DNA from: Mediterraneibacter agrestimuris | Lineage (GTDB): Bacteria; Bacillota; Clostridia; Lachnospirales; Lachnospiraceae | Length of the DNA: 64,000 nucleotides | Direction of reading: 5' to 3' | NCBI RefSeq assembly: GCF_943193195.1 | Contig: NZ_CALPDG010000003.1 | Span: 62,001 to 126,000 of the forward strand | In this document: in pieces, positions 16,389 to 25,530 of the stretch | Layout of the letters: each line of letters begins with the position of its first letter | Position numbering within the stretch: position 1 is the first letter of the stretch | Translations under genes and position numbers: made by a program | The notes under the pieces: model-generated | Seen by the model: the letters and a program-made list of their open reading frames with translations, nothing else | The model's database searches: none | What the model was told of the DNA's origin: nothing

Positions 16389-19013
16389 ATGGCAAAATGG
16401 GTTTATATGTTTACCGAGGGTAATGCAACCATGAGAAACCTGCTTGGTGGAAAAGGTGCAAACCTTGCAGAGATGACAAGCCTGGGACTCCCGGTTCCGC
16501 AGGGATTCACAGTAACAACAGAGGCTTGTACACAGTATTATGAAGATGGCAGAAAGATCAATGATGAGATTATGGCTCAGATCATGGACGCTATTGAAAA
16601 ATTGGAAGTAGTTGCAGGAAAGAAATTTGGAGATAAGGAGAATCCGCTGCTCGTTTCCGTTCGTTCCGGAGCAAGAGCTTCTATGCCGGGTATGATGGAT
16701 ACAATCCTGAATCTTGGTTTGAATGAAGATGTAGTAGAGGCGCTGGCAGAGGCTTCAGGCAATCCGCGTTGGGCATGGGACTGCTATAGAAGATTTATCC
16801 AGATGTACTCTGATGTAGTTATGGAAGTTGGTAAGAAGTATTTTGAAGAGCTTATCGACAAGATGAAAGAAGAAAAAGGTGTTACTCAGGATGTTGACCT
16901 TACAGCAGAGGATCTGAAGACTCTGGCGGGACAGTTCAAAGCTGAGTACAAAGAGAAAATCGGCGAAGAGTTCCCGGCAGACGCAAAAGAGCAGTTGATG
17001 GGAGCAGTTAAGGCTGTATTCCGTTCATGGGACAACCCGCGTGCGAACGTATACCGTCGTGACAATGATATCCCGTATTCATGGGGAACTGCTGTTAACG
17101 TACAAATGATGGCATTTGGTAACATGGGCGATGACTGTGGTACAGGTGTTGCATTTACACGTGACCCTGCTACAGGAGAGAACGGTCTGTTCGGAGAGTT
17201 CCTGACAAATGCTCAGGGTGAGGACGTAGTTGCCGGTGTTCGTACACCAATGCACATTTCTGAGATGGAACAAAAGTTCCCGGAGGCATTTGCACAGTTC
17301 AAAGATGTATGCAATACTCTGGAAACACACTATAGAGATATGCAGGATATGGAGTTTACTGTAGAGCACGGTAAATTGTACATGCTGCAGACACGTAATG
17401 GTAAGAGAACAGCTCAGGCTGCTTTGAAGATTGCGTGTGACCTTGTTGATGAAGGAATGAGAACAGAAGAGGAAGCGGTAGCAATGATCGATCCTCGTAA
17501 TTTAGATACTCTGCTTCATCCACAGTTCGATGCTGCTGCACTGAAAGCTGCAACACCGATGGCAAAAGCACTTGGAGCATCTCCTGGAGCTGCTTGCGGT
17601 AAAGTTGTATTTACGGCTGATGACGCTGTAGCATGGGCTGCAAAAGGCGAGAAAGTTATTCTTGTCCGTCTGGAGACATCTCCGGAAGATATTACCGGTA
17701 TGAAGAGCGCTCAGGGTATCCTGACAGTTCGCGGCGGTATGACATCTCACGCTGCCGTAGTTGCGCGTGGTATGGGTACATGCTGTGTATCAGGATGCGG
17801 CGATATCGTTATGGACGAAGCAAATAAGAAATTTACACTCAATGGAAAAGAGTACCATGAAGGAGACTGCATTTCTCTTGATGGTTCTACAGGCGCTATT
17901 TATGACGGAATTATCCCGACAGTTGACGCTACGATCGCCGGCGAGTTTGGAAGAATCATGGGTTGGGCTGACAAGTATAGAACTATGAAGGTTCGTACAA
18001 ATGCTGATACTCCGGCTGATGCTAAGAAGGCTCGTGAGCTTGGAGCAGAAGGTATCGGACTTTGCCGTACAGAGCATATGTTCTTTGAGGGCAATAGAAT
18101 CGATGCATTCCGTGAGATGATCTGTTCAGAAACAGTAGAAGAAAGAGAAGCAGCACTTGAGAAGATTCTTCCGGAGCAGCAGGGAGACTTTGAGGCTCTG
18201 TATGAGGCTCTTGAGGGTAACCCGGTTACAATCCGTTTCCTTGATCCGCCGCTTCATGAATTCGTTCCGACTACAGAGGAAGATATTCAGAAACTGGCTG
18301 ACGCTCAGGGCAAGACCGTTGAGCAGATTAAGGCTATTATCGACAGCCTGCACGAGTTCAACCCGATGATGGGTCACCGTGGATGCCGTCTGGCAGTTAC
18401 TTATCCGGAAATTGCTAAGATGCAGACAAGAGCAGTTATCCGTGCAGCGATCAATGTACAGAAAGCTCATCCGGATTGGACAGTGAAACCGGAGATTATG
18501 ATTCCGCTTGTTGGAGATATCAAAGAACTGAAGTACGTTAAGAAATTCGTTGTTGAGACAGCTGACGCTGAGATTGCAGCAGCAGACAGTGATCTGAAGT
18601 ACGAGGTTGGTACAATGATCGAAATTCCGAGAGCAGCTCTTACAGCTGACGAGATTGCAAAAGAAGCTGACTTCTTCTGCTTCGGTACAAATGACCTGAC
18701 ACAGATGGCGTTTGGATTCTCTCGTGACGATGCTGGTAAGTTCTTAGATGCTTACTATGACGCTAAGATATTCGAGAACGATCCGTTTGCTAAGCTTGAC
18801 CAGACAGGTGTCGGCAAGCTAATGGATATGGCTATTACATTAGGTAAGCCGGTTAATCCGAGCCTGCATGTAGGAATCTGTGGAGAGCACGGCGGAGATC
18901 CAAGTTCTGTAGAGTTCTGTAACAAGCTTGGACTGGATTATGTATCCTGTTCACCATTCCGTGTGCCGATCGCAAGACTTGCAGCAGCACAGGCTGCAAT
19001 TAATGAAAAGTAA
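16389..19013 (+). CDS. ppdK: Pyruvate, phosphate dikinase
   Basis: An 874-residue cytosolic enzyme that interconverts pyruvate, ATP and Pi with PEP, AMP and PPi; in anaerobic Clostridia it serves glycolysis and gluconeogenesis. The N-terminal nucleotide-binding domain starts KWVYMFTEGNATMRNLLGGKG. The phosphohistidine motif GGMTSHAAVVARGMG lies near residue 455, and the C-terminal PEP/pyruvate barrel holds GLCRTEHMFF, GHRGCRLAVTYPEI, IEIPRAAL and the catalytic cysteine in HVGICGEHGGDP. Length is typical. AGGAGG precedes the start. Codon choice is that of a highly expressed gene. It is monocistronic. Confidence 0.97.
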   Translation: MAKWVYMFTEGNATMRNLLGGKGANLAEMTSLGLPVPQGFTVTTEACTQYYEDGRKINDEIMAQIMDAIEKLEVVAGKKFGDKENPLLVSVRSGARASMPGMMDTILNLGLNEDVVEALAEASGNPRWAWDCYRRFIQMYSDVVMEVGKKYFEELIDKMKEEKGVTQDVDLTAEDLKTLAGQFKAEYKEKIGEEFPADAKEQLMGAVKAVFRSWDNPRANVYRRDNDIPYSWGTAVNVQMMAFGNMGDDCGTGVAFTRDPATGENGLFGEFLTNAQGEDVVAGVRTPMHISEMEQKFPEAFAQFKDVCNTLETHYRDMQDMEFTVEHGKLYMLQTRNGKRTAQAALKIACDLVDEGMRTEEEAVAMIDPRNLDTLLHPQFDAAALKAATPMAKALGASPGAACGKVVFTADDAVAWAAKGEKVILVRLETSPEDITGMKSAQGILTVRGGMTSHAAVVARGMGTCCVSGCGDIVMDEANKKFTLNGKEYHEGDCISLDGSTGAIYDGIIPTVDATIAGEFGRIMGWADKYRTMKVRTNADTPADAKKARELGAEGIGLCRTEHMFFEGNRIDAFREMICSETVEEREAALEKILPEQQGDFEALYEALEGNPVTIRFLDPPLHEFVPTTEEDIQKLADAQGKTVEQIKAIIDSLHEFNPMMGHRGCRLAVTYPEIAKMQTRAVIRAAINVQKAHPDWTVKPEIMIPLVGDIKELKYVKKFVVETADAEIAAADSDLKYEVGTMIEIPRAALTADEIAKEADFFCFGTNDLTQMAFGFSRDDAGKFLDAYYDAKIFENDPFAKLDQTGVGKLMDMAITLGKPVNPSLHVGICGEHGGDPSSVEFCNKLGLDYVSCSPFRVPIARLAAAQAAINEK

Positions 19014-19060
19014 TACACCGTAGATAATAGGTGTGGAAACTTAATTAGTTTCAATAACAG

Positions 19061-19094
19061 AACCCCTTACGCTTTCATTGCGTAAGGGGTTTTT
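19061..19094 (+). terminator. Strong terminator after ppdK
   Basis: AACCCCTTACGC (19061-19072) pairs with GCGTAAGGGGTT (19080-19091) and continues in Ts. It marks the end of the core region; AT-rich accessory sequence follows. Confidence 0.9.
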
Positions 19095-19103
19095 GTCATT
19101 TTT

Positions 19104-20081
19104 TTAAATTTTTGTCATGTATTTTTTTATATCACTTATAACTGTAGATGTATTAGTTTTATTAGGAATTATGTCTGATAGGTATTTGCGGATTTTTTTA
19201 TAAATAGGTTTGTACAAACCAAGAAAAACATCTAGTTCATAGCAACCGCTAAGGGACGCTAATTCTTTCATATCTTTTAAAGGTTTAAAAAATACAAAAT
19301 GTGCTTTAGGAATATATTCAGTAGTTAGAAAAACTTTTTTAAAATATTCCACTTTTGTTTCGCTTTCTACAATTAGAAAAATAGTATTTTTTAAATTGAT
19401 ATTTTTAGGAACACATCGTTCTAAAAATTTATAAATATTGTTTTCACTAGTAAATTTATCATATGGATAGAGATTTAGAGTTTTGTAATTTGTTGAAAAA
19501 TCATTTTTACATTCAAATCTCAGAGGTAATATATGAGAAAATTTTGTTCCTTCTAATTTCAAAAAACGAATGAACCATAAAAAGATATGGCAGTTATTTG
19601 AATTAAGGTTTGCAGAAGAAGTTAAAAAGTGCAAATGGCTAGGAACGTGATAACTTGAAAGAGCCTTTTGTATTGTAGATAAGGCAATCTTTTTCTCATA
19701 TACAATTTTTATATAAAGAGATAGAATTTCATCATCCCAAGCATAAAATGGAAGGTGTACATCTTGTGGAGATGGAAAACGTTTTAAAAATGCTTTTAAA
19801 AAACTATCGTAGTTTTTAAATAAAGATACGACGCCAGAACGCTGGTATTTTCTATTGAGAACACCAAATTTATTTGTATCTTCCTTCAATGATTTGATTC
19901 GTGATTTGGCTTCTTTATCCGTCCAGCCTTTATTTGAGGCTTCGTCTGTTAATAACTTTTTGATTTTTCGTGGCATATATCCTTCTTCTCTTTTTAAGAC
20001 ACAGAATATGTCAATAGCTTCAACTGGTTCAAGAACAAATTCTTCATATATTAGTCTAAGTAAGTTTAAATTATCATTCAT
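19104..20081 (-). CDS. Hypothetical protein of the island
   Basis: A 325-residue cytosolic protein that I do not recognise. The first ~75 residues (EEGYMPRKIKKLLTDEASNK, then DKEAKSRIKSLKEDTNKFGVL) look helical and may include a helix-turn-helix. The remainder is rich in Phe, Tyr and Lys with no signal peptide or membrane segment and no catalytic motif I can name. GGAGG lies seven bases before the ATG. It faces ppdK tail-to-tail and is transcribed away from the replication genes. Codon use is strongly AT-biased, unlike ppdK. Confidence 0.7.
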   Translation of the reverse strand: MNDNLNLLRLIYEEFVLEPVEAIDIFCVLKREEGYMPRKIKKLLTDEASNKGWTDKEAKSRIKSLKEDTNKFGVLNRKYQRSGVVSLFKNYDSFLKAFLKRFPSPQDVHLPFYAWDDEILSLYIKIVYEKKIALSTIQKALSSYHVPSHLHFLTSSANLNSNNCHIFLWFIRFLKLEGTKFSHILPLRFECKNDFSTNYKTLNLYPYDKFTSENNIYKFLERCVPKNINLKNTIFLIVESETKVEYFKKVFLTTEYIPKAHFVFFKPLKDMKELASLSGCYELDVFLGLYKPIYKKIRKYLSDIIPNKTNTSTVISDIKKYMTKI

Positions 20082-20400
20082 TTTATTTCCTCCTTAGATA
20101 CATGATATCATAAAATCTAAAGAAAATTATAAAAATACTAAAAAATGCTAAGATATATGTTAGATAAATCCCAAAATGAAGTGACTTTTTCTAAAGATTG
20201 CTTTTAAAATAAGGGTGCAAAAAGGGATTGTTAAGGGACGTAAGTTAGAGAAATGATTGGAAGACATTTTTTTAATATAGTGATATATTCTAGATGTAGG
20301 ACAGATAAACATTTACCTACAAATTTCATTGCAATGAGAAATAAATGAAGAAAGAGAGGAAAGCAAAGGGATTTCCGGGATTCCTTTGTTTGGTAGCAAA

Positions 20401-20790
20401 ATGGAATTACAATTTCGGAAATTAAAATTAAGAGAAAATCAAGAATATGAAGGGGTTGTACGCGATGTAGTAGTTAACAAGAAGAAAGGAACAATGTGGA
20501 TTTTTGTTGAACTCGATGAAATAAAAAATCAAACATTCATGAAGTCATTTCCGTTAGCGTTAACAGAAGGAAGTTTGCTTTGGAACTTCCTAATCGATAA
20601 CGAGTTACTAGACCGTAAAGGAAACATGGAAACAGACGATTTAATTGGAAGGGATTGTGTTGTAACCATGAGTCAAGGAAAAGATTCAAATTGGTATGTA
20701 GACCAACTTGATTTCTACATTGAAACAGAAGCAGATGATGACTGGGGAGATGATTTCGATGATGAAAATGATGAGGAATTTTTATATTAA
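20401..20790 (+). CDS. Acidic-tailed, possibly ssDNA-binding protein
   Basis: A 129-residue protein (134 if the in-frame TTG at 20386 is used; neither start has a convincing ribosome-binding site). Residues about 10-105 read as alternating beta strands (EGVVRDVVVNKKKGTMWIFV, CVVTMSQGKDSNWYVDQLDF) that would suit an OB-fold. The C-terminal ~25 residues are almost wholly acidic (DDDWGDDFDDENDEEFLY) and end in aromatic/hydrophobic residues, as in SSB and phage ssDNA-binding proteins. A primase/helicase-like ATPase starts 15 bases after the stop, supporting a role in element replication. This is an inference from shape and context. Confidence 0.6.
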   Translation: MELQFRKLKLRENQEYEGVVRDVVVNKKKGTMWIFVELDEIKNQTFMKSFPLALTEGSLLWNFLIDNELLDRKGNMETDDLIGRDCVVTMSQGKDSNWYVDQLDFYIETEADDDWGDDFDDENDEEFLY

Positions 20791-20805
20791 AGAGGGTTGG
20801 CTTCT

Positions 20806-22257
20806 ATGAAAAAATTATTCTCAAACATTGAATCTATGCTAGATAAGAAACAGATTCAAATCGTAAGGCTTGACACAGAAGAAAAGATGCTGCTTGCCAA
20901 CGGGGATTTTACCCCGTTGGAAGCCAGTGAGAAAGCATTGCGTACATTATTTTACAAAGAGAGCAGTCTGTTTTTAAGTGGCAAGCAAATTCAAACACTA
21001 AAGGAATACCTTGAAATCCACCCAGTCACAGATACAACAGTCTATCAGACAGCCAATAGGATTTACAATGACGGAAATCTGTATGCGTATGAACTGGAAA
21101 GAGAAACAGGCAAGTGTATTGTGATGACAGAAACGGAAATCTGTATTGGAAAGATTTCGCATGTGTTCTTCAGGCATTCTTCAGATTATAAGAATCAGAT
21201 TGAGCCGGAATGGAAAGTGGACGTGCAGGATATTTTTCCTTTAGTCCATAAGCATTTTAACCTCAAAAATGAAAAGCAGGAAAAACTATTGATTTTATAT
21301 CTCGTAACTGCTTTTTGGGGATTGCGGATTGCACACCCATTATTAATACTTACAGGGGAGAAAGGTTCTTCTAAGAGTACGACCATGAGAAATTTGGAAC
21401 GATTGATAGACCCGAAGAAAAGTGACTTATGTGGGTTGCCAAAAGGTTCTGATGGATTGGAGTTGCGTCTGTCGAATACATATTTTGTCACACTTGATAA
21501 TCTGTCAAACATCAGCAGAAATGTATCGGATACCATTGCGAGAGCAGTAACAGGTGGATCTGTAACAAAACGAGCATTGTATCACAACACAAAAGAGATT
21601 GTAATGGATATCAAGGCATTAGTAGCAATGAATGGTGTATCTCTGATTGCAAAAGAGTCCGACCTTTTGGATAGGTCTTTGATTCTTGAGTTAGACAGAA
21701 TATCATCAAAGGAAATCAAAGGTGAAGAGGAACTTTGGGAAGCGTTTGAAAAAGACAGAGCGAAGATTCTAGGGTGTGTTTTCCTTATTCTGTCAGAAGC
21801 CTTGTTCGACCAAGAGGAAACAACTGTGAAAGAAAAAATTCGTTTGGCAGATTTTCATATTGCTTGCATAAAAGTAGGACGTGTATTGCATATGACGGAA
21901 TCCGAAGTATCATCATTGCTGTGGGAAAATCAAAAGAATGTGAACAGACAGTCGATAGATGAGGACATTGTTGCTTGCTGTCTGTTGGAATTGATGAGCC
22001 ATGAAAAAGAATATGTCAATTCAGTTACAGGACTTCTTTGTGACCTGTCAAGAATTGCTTATCAAAATGGGATTGTAAGCAGTACCCTGCCTAAGACACC
22101 GAATCATTTGAGTAAGCGGTTAAGCAAGATTAAGAGCAACTTACAATCGGAATACAACATCACATATCATATTGCAAACGTAGGTGCTTTCAAAGAAATT
22201 ACTATTAGGAATAATGAAAAAGTTTGCGACAGTTGCGAAAGTGAGAATCATCAGTAA
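20806..22257 (+). CDS. Primase/helicase-like P-loop ATPase of the island
   Basis: A 483-residue protein with a Walker A motif (GEKGSSKSTT, about residues 184-193), a Walker B-like YFVTLDN (about 226-232) and a downstream LLDRSLILEL segment that may hold the arginine finger. The ATPase core resembles the helicase part of mobile-element primase-helicases (D5/DUF927-like). The N-terminal ~150 residues are not recognisable as a known primase. The C-terminus looks like a DNA-binding tail (LPKTPNHLSKRLSKIKSNL). ATG at 20806 has AGAGGG nine bases upstream. It is paired with the SSB-like gene and is probably part of the replication module. Confidence 0.7.
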   Translation: MKKLFSNIESMLDKKQIQIVRLDTEEKMLLANGDFTPLEASEKALRTLFYKESSLFLSGKQIQTLKEYLEIHPVTDTTVYQTANRIYNDGNLYAYELERETGKCIVMTETEICIGKISHVFFRHSSDYKNQIEPEWKVDVQDIFPLVHKHFNLKNEKQEKLLILYLVTAFWGLRIAHPLLILTGEKGSSKSTTMRNLERLIDPKKSDLCGLPKGSDGLELRLSNTYFVTLDNLSNISRNVSDTIARAVTGGSVTKRALYHNTKEIVMDIKALVAMNGVSLIAKESDLLDRSLILELDRISSKEIKGEEELWEAFEKDRAKILGCVFLILSEALFDQEETTVKEKIRLADFHIACIKVGRVLHMTESEVSSLLWENQKNVNRQSIDEDIVACCLLELMSHEKEYVNSVTGLLCDLSRIAYQNGIVSSTLPKTPNHLSKRLSKIKSNLQSEYNITYHIANVGAFKEITIRNNEKVCDSCESENHQ

Positions 22258-22326
22258 GGAAAAGCAAGATGAAGCGTTCTTTCGCAAACGTCGCTAAAAA
22301 ACAGAAATTTTTTTCAAAAAGAATTA

Positions 22327-22366
22327 GAACGTGAGTCCACCGCACAAGCGGTTGGACTCCACGTTC
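22327..22366. repeat. Long stem-loop upstream of the recombinase genes
   Basis: GAACGTG, AGTCCA and CCGC (22327-22343) pair in turn with GCGG, TGGACT and CACGTTC (22348-22366) around an ACAA loop, with only two bulged bases. No T-run follows. It sits between the replication module and the recombinase, and could be an origin, a transfer site or a regulatory RNA hairpin. Confidence 0.65.
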
Positions 22367-22443
22367 CAATCACTTGTAAGAATAGGATTTTTGAAACGTA
22401 TATTATTCTTATGAGTGATTGAAATGAAAGAAAAGGAGGCAGT

Positions 22444-22578
22444 ATGCAGGACAATAACAACGATTTCAATAGAAAAATCGAAGTGCTTTTATTAAAAATG
22501 TTATTGGTTCATCAAGTAATCAATCACTCAACCTATAAAAAAGTACGGAAACAGTATGAGGTAAAGGAGTTGAGTTGA
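22444..22578 (+). CDS. Small basic protein before the recombinase
   Basis: A 44-residue protein (starts MQDNNNDFNRKIEVLLLK, ends KQYEVKELS) with an AAGGAGG ribosome-binding site just upstream of its ATG. Its TGA is immediately followed by the recombinase TTG start, and the recombinase's AAGGAG lies within this gene, so the two are translationally coupled. Size, charge and position would suit a directionality factor or recombinase partner, but no motif proves it. Confidence 0.6.
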   Translation: MQDNNNDFNRKIEVLLLKMLLVHQVINHSTYKKVRKQYEVKELS

Positions 22579-22579
22579 A

Positions 22580-24388
22580 TTGGATAATTTGGCATATAAA
22601 CTCGGTTCAAGAGCAGTAAGCAACCGATACAGGACAAATCAAAATGATAAGGTAAGAGTTTGTTTTTACGGAAGAGTATCTACACAGCATGAAGCACAGA
22701 TAAACGCATTAGATAATCAGCTTCAATGGTATGAATCTGTTTTAAAAGACCATCCGAACTGGGAGAAAGTCAAAGTATATGTAGATAAGGGAATATCAGG
22801 AACACAGGCAAAGAAAAGACATGGATTTATGCAGATGATAGAAGATGCGTCAAAAGGAATGTTTGACCTTGTCTGTACACGTGAGGTTTCAAGATTTGCC
22901 CGTAATACCCTTGACAGTTTGGACTATACTAGAAGATTAAAAAACATGGGAGTTGAGGTATTCTTTTACAATGACAATATTTGGTCTTGTGAATCAGATG
23001 GGGAACTGAGATTAACAATCATGTCCGCTATGTCACAGGAAGAATCAAAGCATATTAGTGACAGGGTATTAGCAGGACACAAAACGTCAAGAGAAAAAGG
23101 GGTTCTTTTTGGTAATGGAAATATTTTAGGATACAAATTAGTCAAAGGGAAAACGTCAGTAGAAAACACCTATGAAATCATAGAGGAAGAAGCGGAAACA
23201 GTTCGTCTGATTTATGACTTGTATCTATCGGGGTTAGGTGTAAAAGCGATTGCAAGTAAACTAATAGAATTGCACCGAAAAAAAGCAAATGGAGAATATA
23301 ATTGGGAACAGAGTGCCGTCCATCGTGTTTTAAATAACAAGACATATGCAGGGTATATAGGATATAATAAATCTTATACAGCAAGTTTTTTAGACCATAG
23401 GAGAGTACCCATTTTAGACCGTTCCCAATATGAATATGTGAAAGGGAATTTTCCACCGATTGTTTCAGAGGACACATGGAATCGTGTGCAAGCCTTGAAA
23501 GCGAAAAAGACAATCTGTATTGGAGAGAGGACTCGTGGAAAACCTATGGCAACGGATAAATGGGTGAAAACGCTTGTTTGTGAGTGTGGAAGCACTTATA
23601 AAAAATATACATGGCGAGTCAATAAAAACGGAGAGGAAAGTAACGGTTATCAATGCAGAAATCAGGTGGTAAATCGGAAAAGAAGTTTTCATGTGAAAAA
23701 TGGTTTGGACGGTACTGGTCGTTGTGATGTTCCGTCTATCTGTGAATGGAAACTTGATTTCATGGCAAAAACAATCTTTCAAAGGTTGTGGAAAAATCAA
23801 AAAGATTCTCTTGCAGAACTGATGGGAACGATTGAAGAACATTATACAGTCGATAAGGAGGAATATTCAGAGCGGTATGAAGTAGAAAAGTTACAAAGGG
23901 AGTTAGACAGGCTTAAAAAAAGGAAGAATAATCTTGTTGATATGCGTCTTGATGATATGATAGATGAAATTCAATATCAGAAGAAATATAGTTTGATTAC
24001 AGAACGCATTGAGGAAGTGGAAGTTTCTTTACAGAAACTACAATGTGATGGTAAAGAGATAGAGCCTGTAGATGTGAGTGCAGAAATACAAAAGATACAA
24101 GAATATCTTGATAAGGTTTGCAACTTGGAAGAGAAACAGATTAGTGGCGAACTGATTGAGGCTATTGTAGAAAGAGTTACTCCAACAGAAGAAGGTGTTT
24201 TCAAATGGTATTTAAAAGAGGAAGATTATGACATGGAAATGCAATTTCAAGAAGAACAGTATGTGTTGATGGATAGATTCACCTTAGGATTTAAAGAAGC
24301 CAAAGCATATCGGAAGTCTTTTGGAAATTTCATCAGAGCAAAGCAATGGAAAGACTTAGTTGTAGAAGTATATATTAAGAAGTTGTAA
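22580..24388 (+). CDS. Large serine recombinase (integrase/resolvase family)
   Basis: A 602-residue site-specific recombinase. The N-terminal catalytic domain has the nucleophile Ser34 in CFYGRVSTQ and the arginine cluster in TREVSRFARNTLD. A Recombinase domain follows (about residues 190-300, GVKAIASKL.., NNKTYAGYIGYN), then a zinc beta-ribbon (CECGS, CRNQV, GRCDVPSI; about 330-390) and a coiled-coil (about 425-500, RELDRLKKRKNNL) typical of recombinases acting on short att sites. The TTG start has AAGGAG ten bases upstream. It is most likely the integrase of the island. A perfect terminator follows 54 bases after the stop. Confidence 0.93.
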   Translation: MDNLAYKLGSRAVSNRYRTNQNDKVRVCFYGRVSTQHEAQINALDNQLQWYESVLKDHPNWEKVKVYVDKGISGTQAKKRHGFMQMIEDASKGMFDLVCTREVSRFARNTLDSLDYTRRLKNMGVEVFFYNDNIWSCESDGELRLTIMSAMSQEESKHISDRVLAGHKTSREKGVLFGNGNILGYKLVKGKTSVENTYEIIEEEAETVRLIYDLYLSGLGVKAIASKLIELHRKKANGEYNWEQSAVHRVLNNKTYAGYIGYNKSYTASFLDHRRVPILDRSQYEYVKGNFPPIVSEDTWNRVQALKAKKTICIGERTRGKPMATDKWVKTLVCECGSTYKKYTWRVNKNGEESNGYQCRNQVVNRKRSFHVKNGLDGTGRCDVPSICEWKLDFMAKTIFQRLWKNQKDSLAELMGTIEEHYTVDKEEYSERYEVEKLQRELDRLKKRKNNLVDMRLDDMIDEIQYQKKYSLITERIEEVEVSLQKLQCDGKEIEPVDVSAEIQKIQEYLDKVCNLEEKQISGELIEAIVERVTPTEEGVFKWYLKEEDYDMEMQFQEEQYVLMDRFTLGFKEAKAYRKSFGNFIRAKQWKDLVVEVYIKKL

Positions 24389-24441
24389 AAGCAATTTCGT
24401 ATAATTGATAATAAGGAATATTGAATATGAATGATAGAGGT

Positions 24442-24479
24442 AAGGACTAATAGAGCGAGAAATCTATTAGTCCTTTTTT
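24442..24479 (+). terminator. Terminator after the recombinase
   Basis: AAGGACTAATAGA (24442-24454) and TCTATTAGTCCTT (24463-24475) form a perfect 13-bp stem followed by Ts. The ribosome-binding site of the next gene begins only about 12 bases later. Confidence 0.85.
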
Positions 24480-24502
24480 GCGTGTTTTTAGGAGGAAAGA
24501 GC

Positions 24503-25219
24503 ATGATTACAGGAGAAGTGAATATGAACATTTGGGCAGTAGGAACAGATGATGGGAAAAGCACTTATGAGATTCGACGAAAATGGGGAGAGGAGGGAAA
24601 GAAAGCATTAGTGATAGAGTTGTACCCTACTATTTCGGTAGAGAACTGTGGAGTGTTAGACGTATCGACTATGCACTTGATAAATCATGTGAATGATTTT
24701 GGGTGGAAAGAAATGCGGATTGTCAATCTGTATGCAAATGTTATTACAAAGAAGCCGAGTGTCAGCGAGTTACAAGAAAACAGTCTTGCATATATAGAGG
24801 AGATTTTAGAAGAGGAGGATATAAAGGCATATGATATTGTGATTGCATGGGGAAATTCATTGCTCACACATAAAGGAACAACCAATGTCAAAATAGATTT
24901 ATTGTCTATGTTGGAAGAAAAAGGACTTGATAAGAATGTAAAATGTATTTCTGTAGAGGGAATCAGTATGAAAAGTATCGGGGTTCATCCGCTCTATTTA
25001 GGATTGCATTATCCAAGAGAGAAATGGAATTTGATAGATTACCCATTAAAAGAAAGTTTAAGTGCCTTAGTGCAGAATGAAAAACAGGATAAGGCAGAGA
25101 AAGAGAAGAAAGTGACGAATACAGCCAAAAAGAAAGGAAAGGCAGAAAAGCATGAACATAAAAATCAAGACGTGGGAAGCGTTGAAAATGTTAAAACAGG
25201 TCAATCCGTTGTTGACTAA
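24503..25219 (+). CDS. DUF1643 domain-containing protein
   Basis: A 238-residue cytosolic protein. Residues about 8-190 match the DUF1643 pattern: an early LYPTISVENCGVLD, then RIVNLYANV, DIVIAWGNSLL, a short linker and HPLYLGLHYPREKW at the end of the domain. The function of the family is unknown; it is frequent on phages and mobile elements. The final ~40 residues are a Lys/Glu-rich tail. ATG 24503 follows GGAGGAAAGA; an internal ATG at 24524 is possible. The gene overlaps the next one by 68 bases and lies right after the recombinase terminator. Confidence 0.72.
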   Translation: MITGEVNMNIWAVGTDDGKSTYEIRRKWGEEGKKALVIELYPTISVENCGVLDVSTMHLINHVNDFGWKEMRIVNLYANVITKKPSVSELQENSLAYIEEILEEEDIKAYDIVIAWGNSLLTHKGTTNVKIDLLSMLEEKGLDKNVKCISVEGISMKSIGVHPLYLGLHYPREKWNLIDYPLKESLSALVQNEKQDKAEKEKKVTNTAKKKGKAEKHEHKNQDVGSVENVKTGQSVVD

Positions 25220-25526
25220 CAATGAGATTCCGTTGGAGATTTTAAACACCGTTGAGGAATTACTTGAGAATAAGGATATAGGAAGAAATGGATATATTTC
25301 TATCATCCTGACACCTGTTCAAGATGATACATCGGATATTTTGGAAGAACTGAATCTTGACCATACTTTAGTTCGGATTCCGGACAATAATTTTCTTCAA
25401 ATCGACATTAAGAACAAGAAGCACCCAATGAATGAGAATAGGAGATGGGTTAGTTATGACTTGGAATTTTTAGACAGACAGGGAAAGGTGTATGCTATCT
25501 ATTCCATGAAAACGATAGGAGAGTGA
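25152..25526 (+). CDS. Hypothetical protein of the island
   Basis: A 124-residue cytosolic protein that I do not recognise. It is an alternating helix/strand protein (TWEALKMLKQVNPLLTNNE.., GYISIILTPVQDDT, ending WVSYDLEFLDRQGKVYAIYSMK). It overlaps the DUF1643 gene by 68 bases in another frame, and an in-frame ATG at 25188 would shorten it by 12 residues with less overlap. Its stop lies four bases before the next start, so it is part of the same short operon. Confidence 0.6.
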   Translation: MNIKIKTWEALKMLKQVNPLLTNNEIPLEILNTVEELLENKDIGRNGYISIILTPVQDDTSDILEELNLDHTLVRIPDNNFLQIDIKNKKHPMNENRRWVSYDLEFLDRQGKVYAIYSMKTIGE

Positions 25527-25530
25527 AAAG

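Noticed and set aside
17633-18369. Additional reading frames inside ppdK
   Set aside because: They are overlapping frames of a highly expressed gene with strong codon bias and have no ribosome-binding sites.
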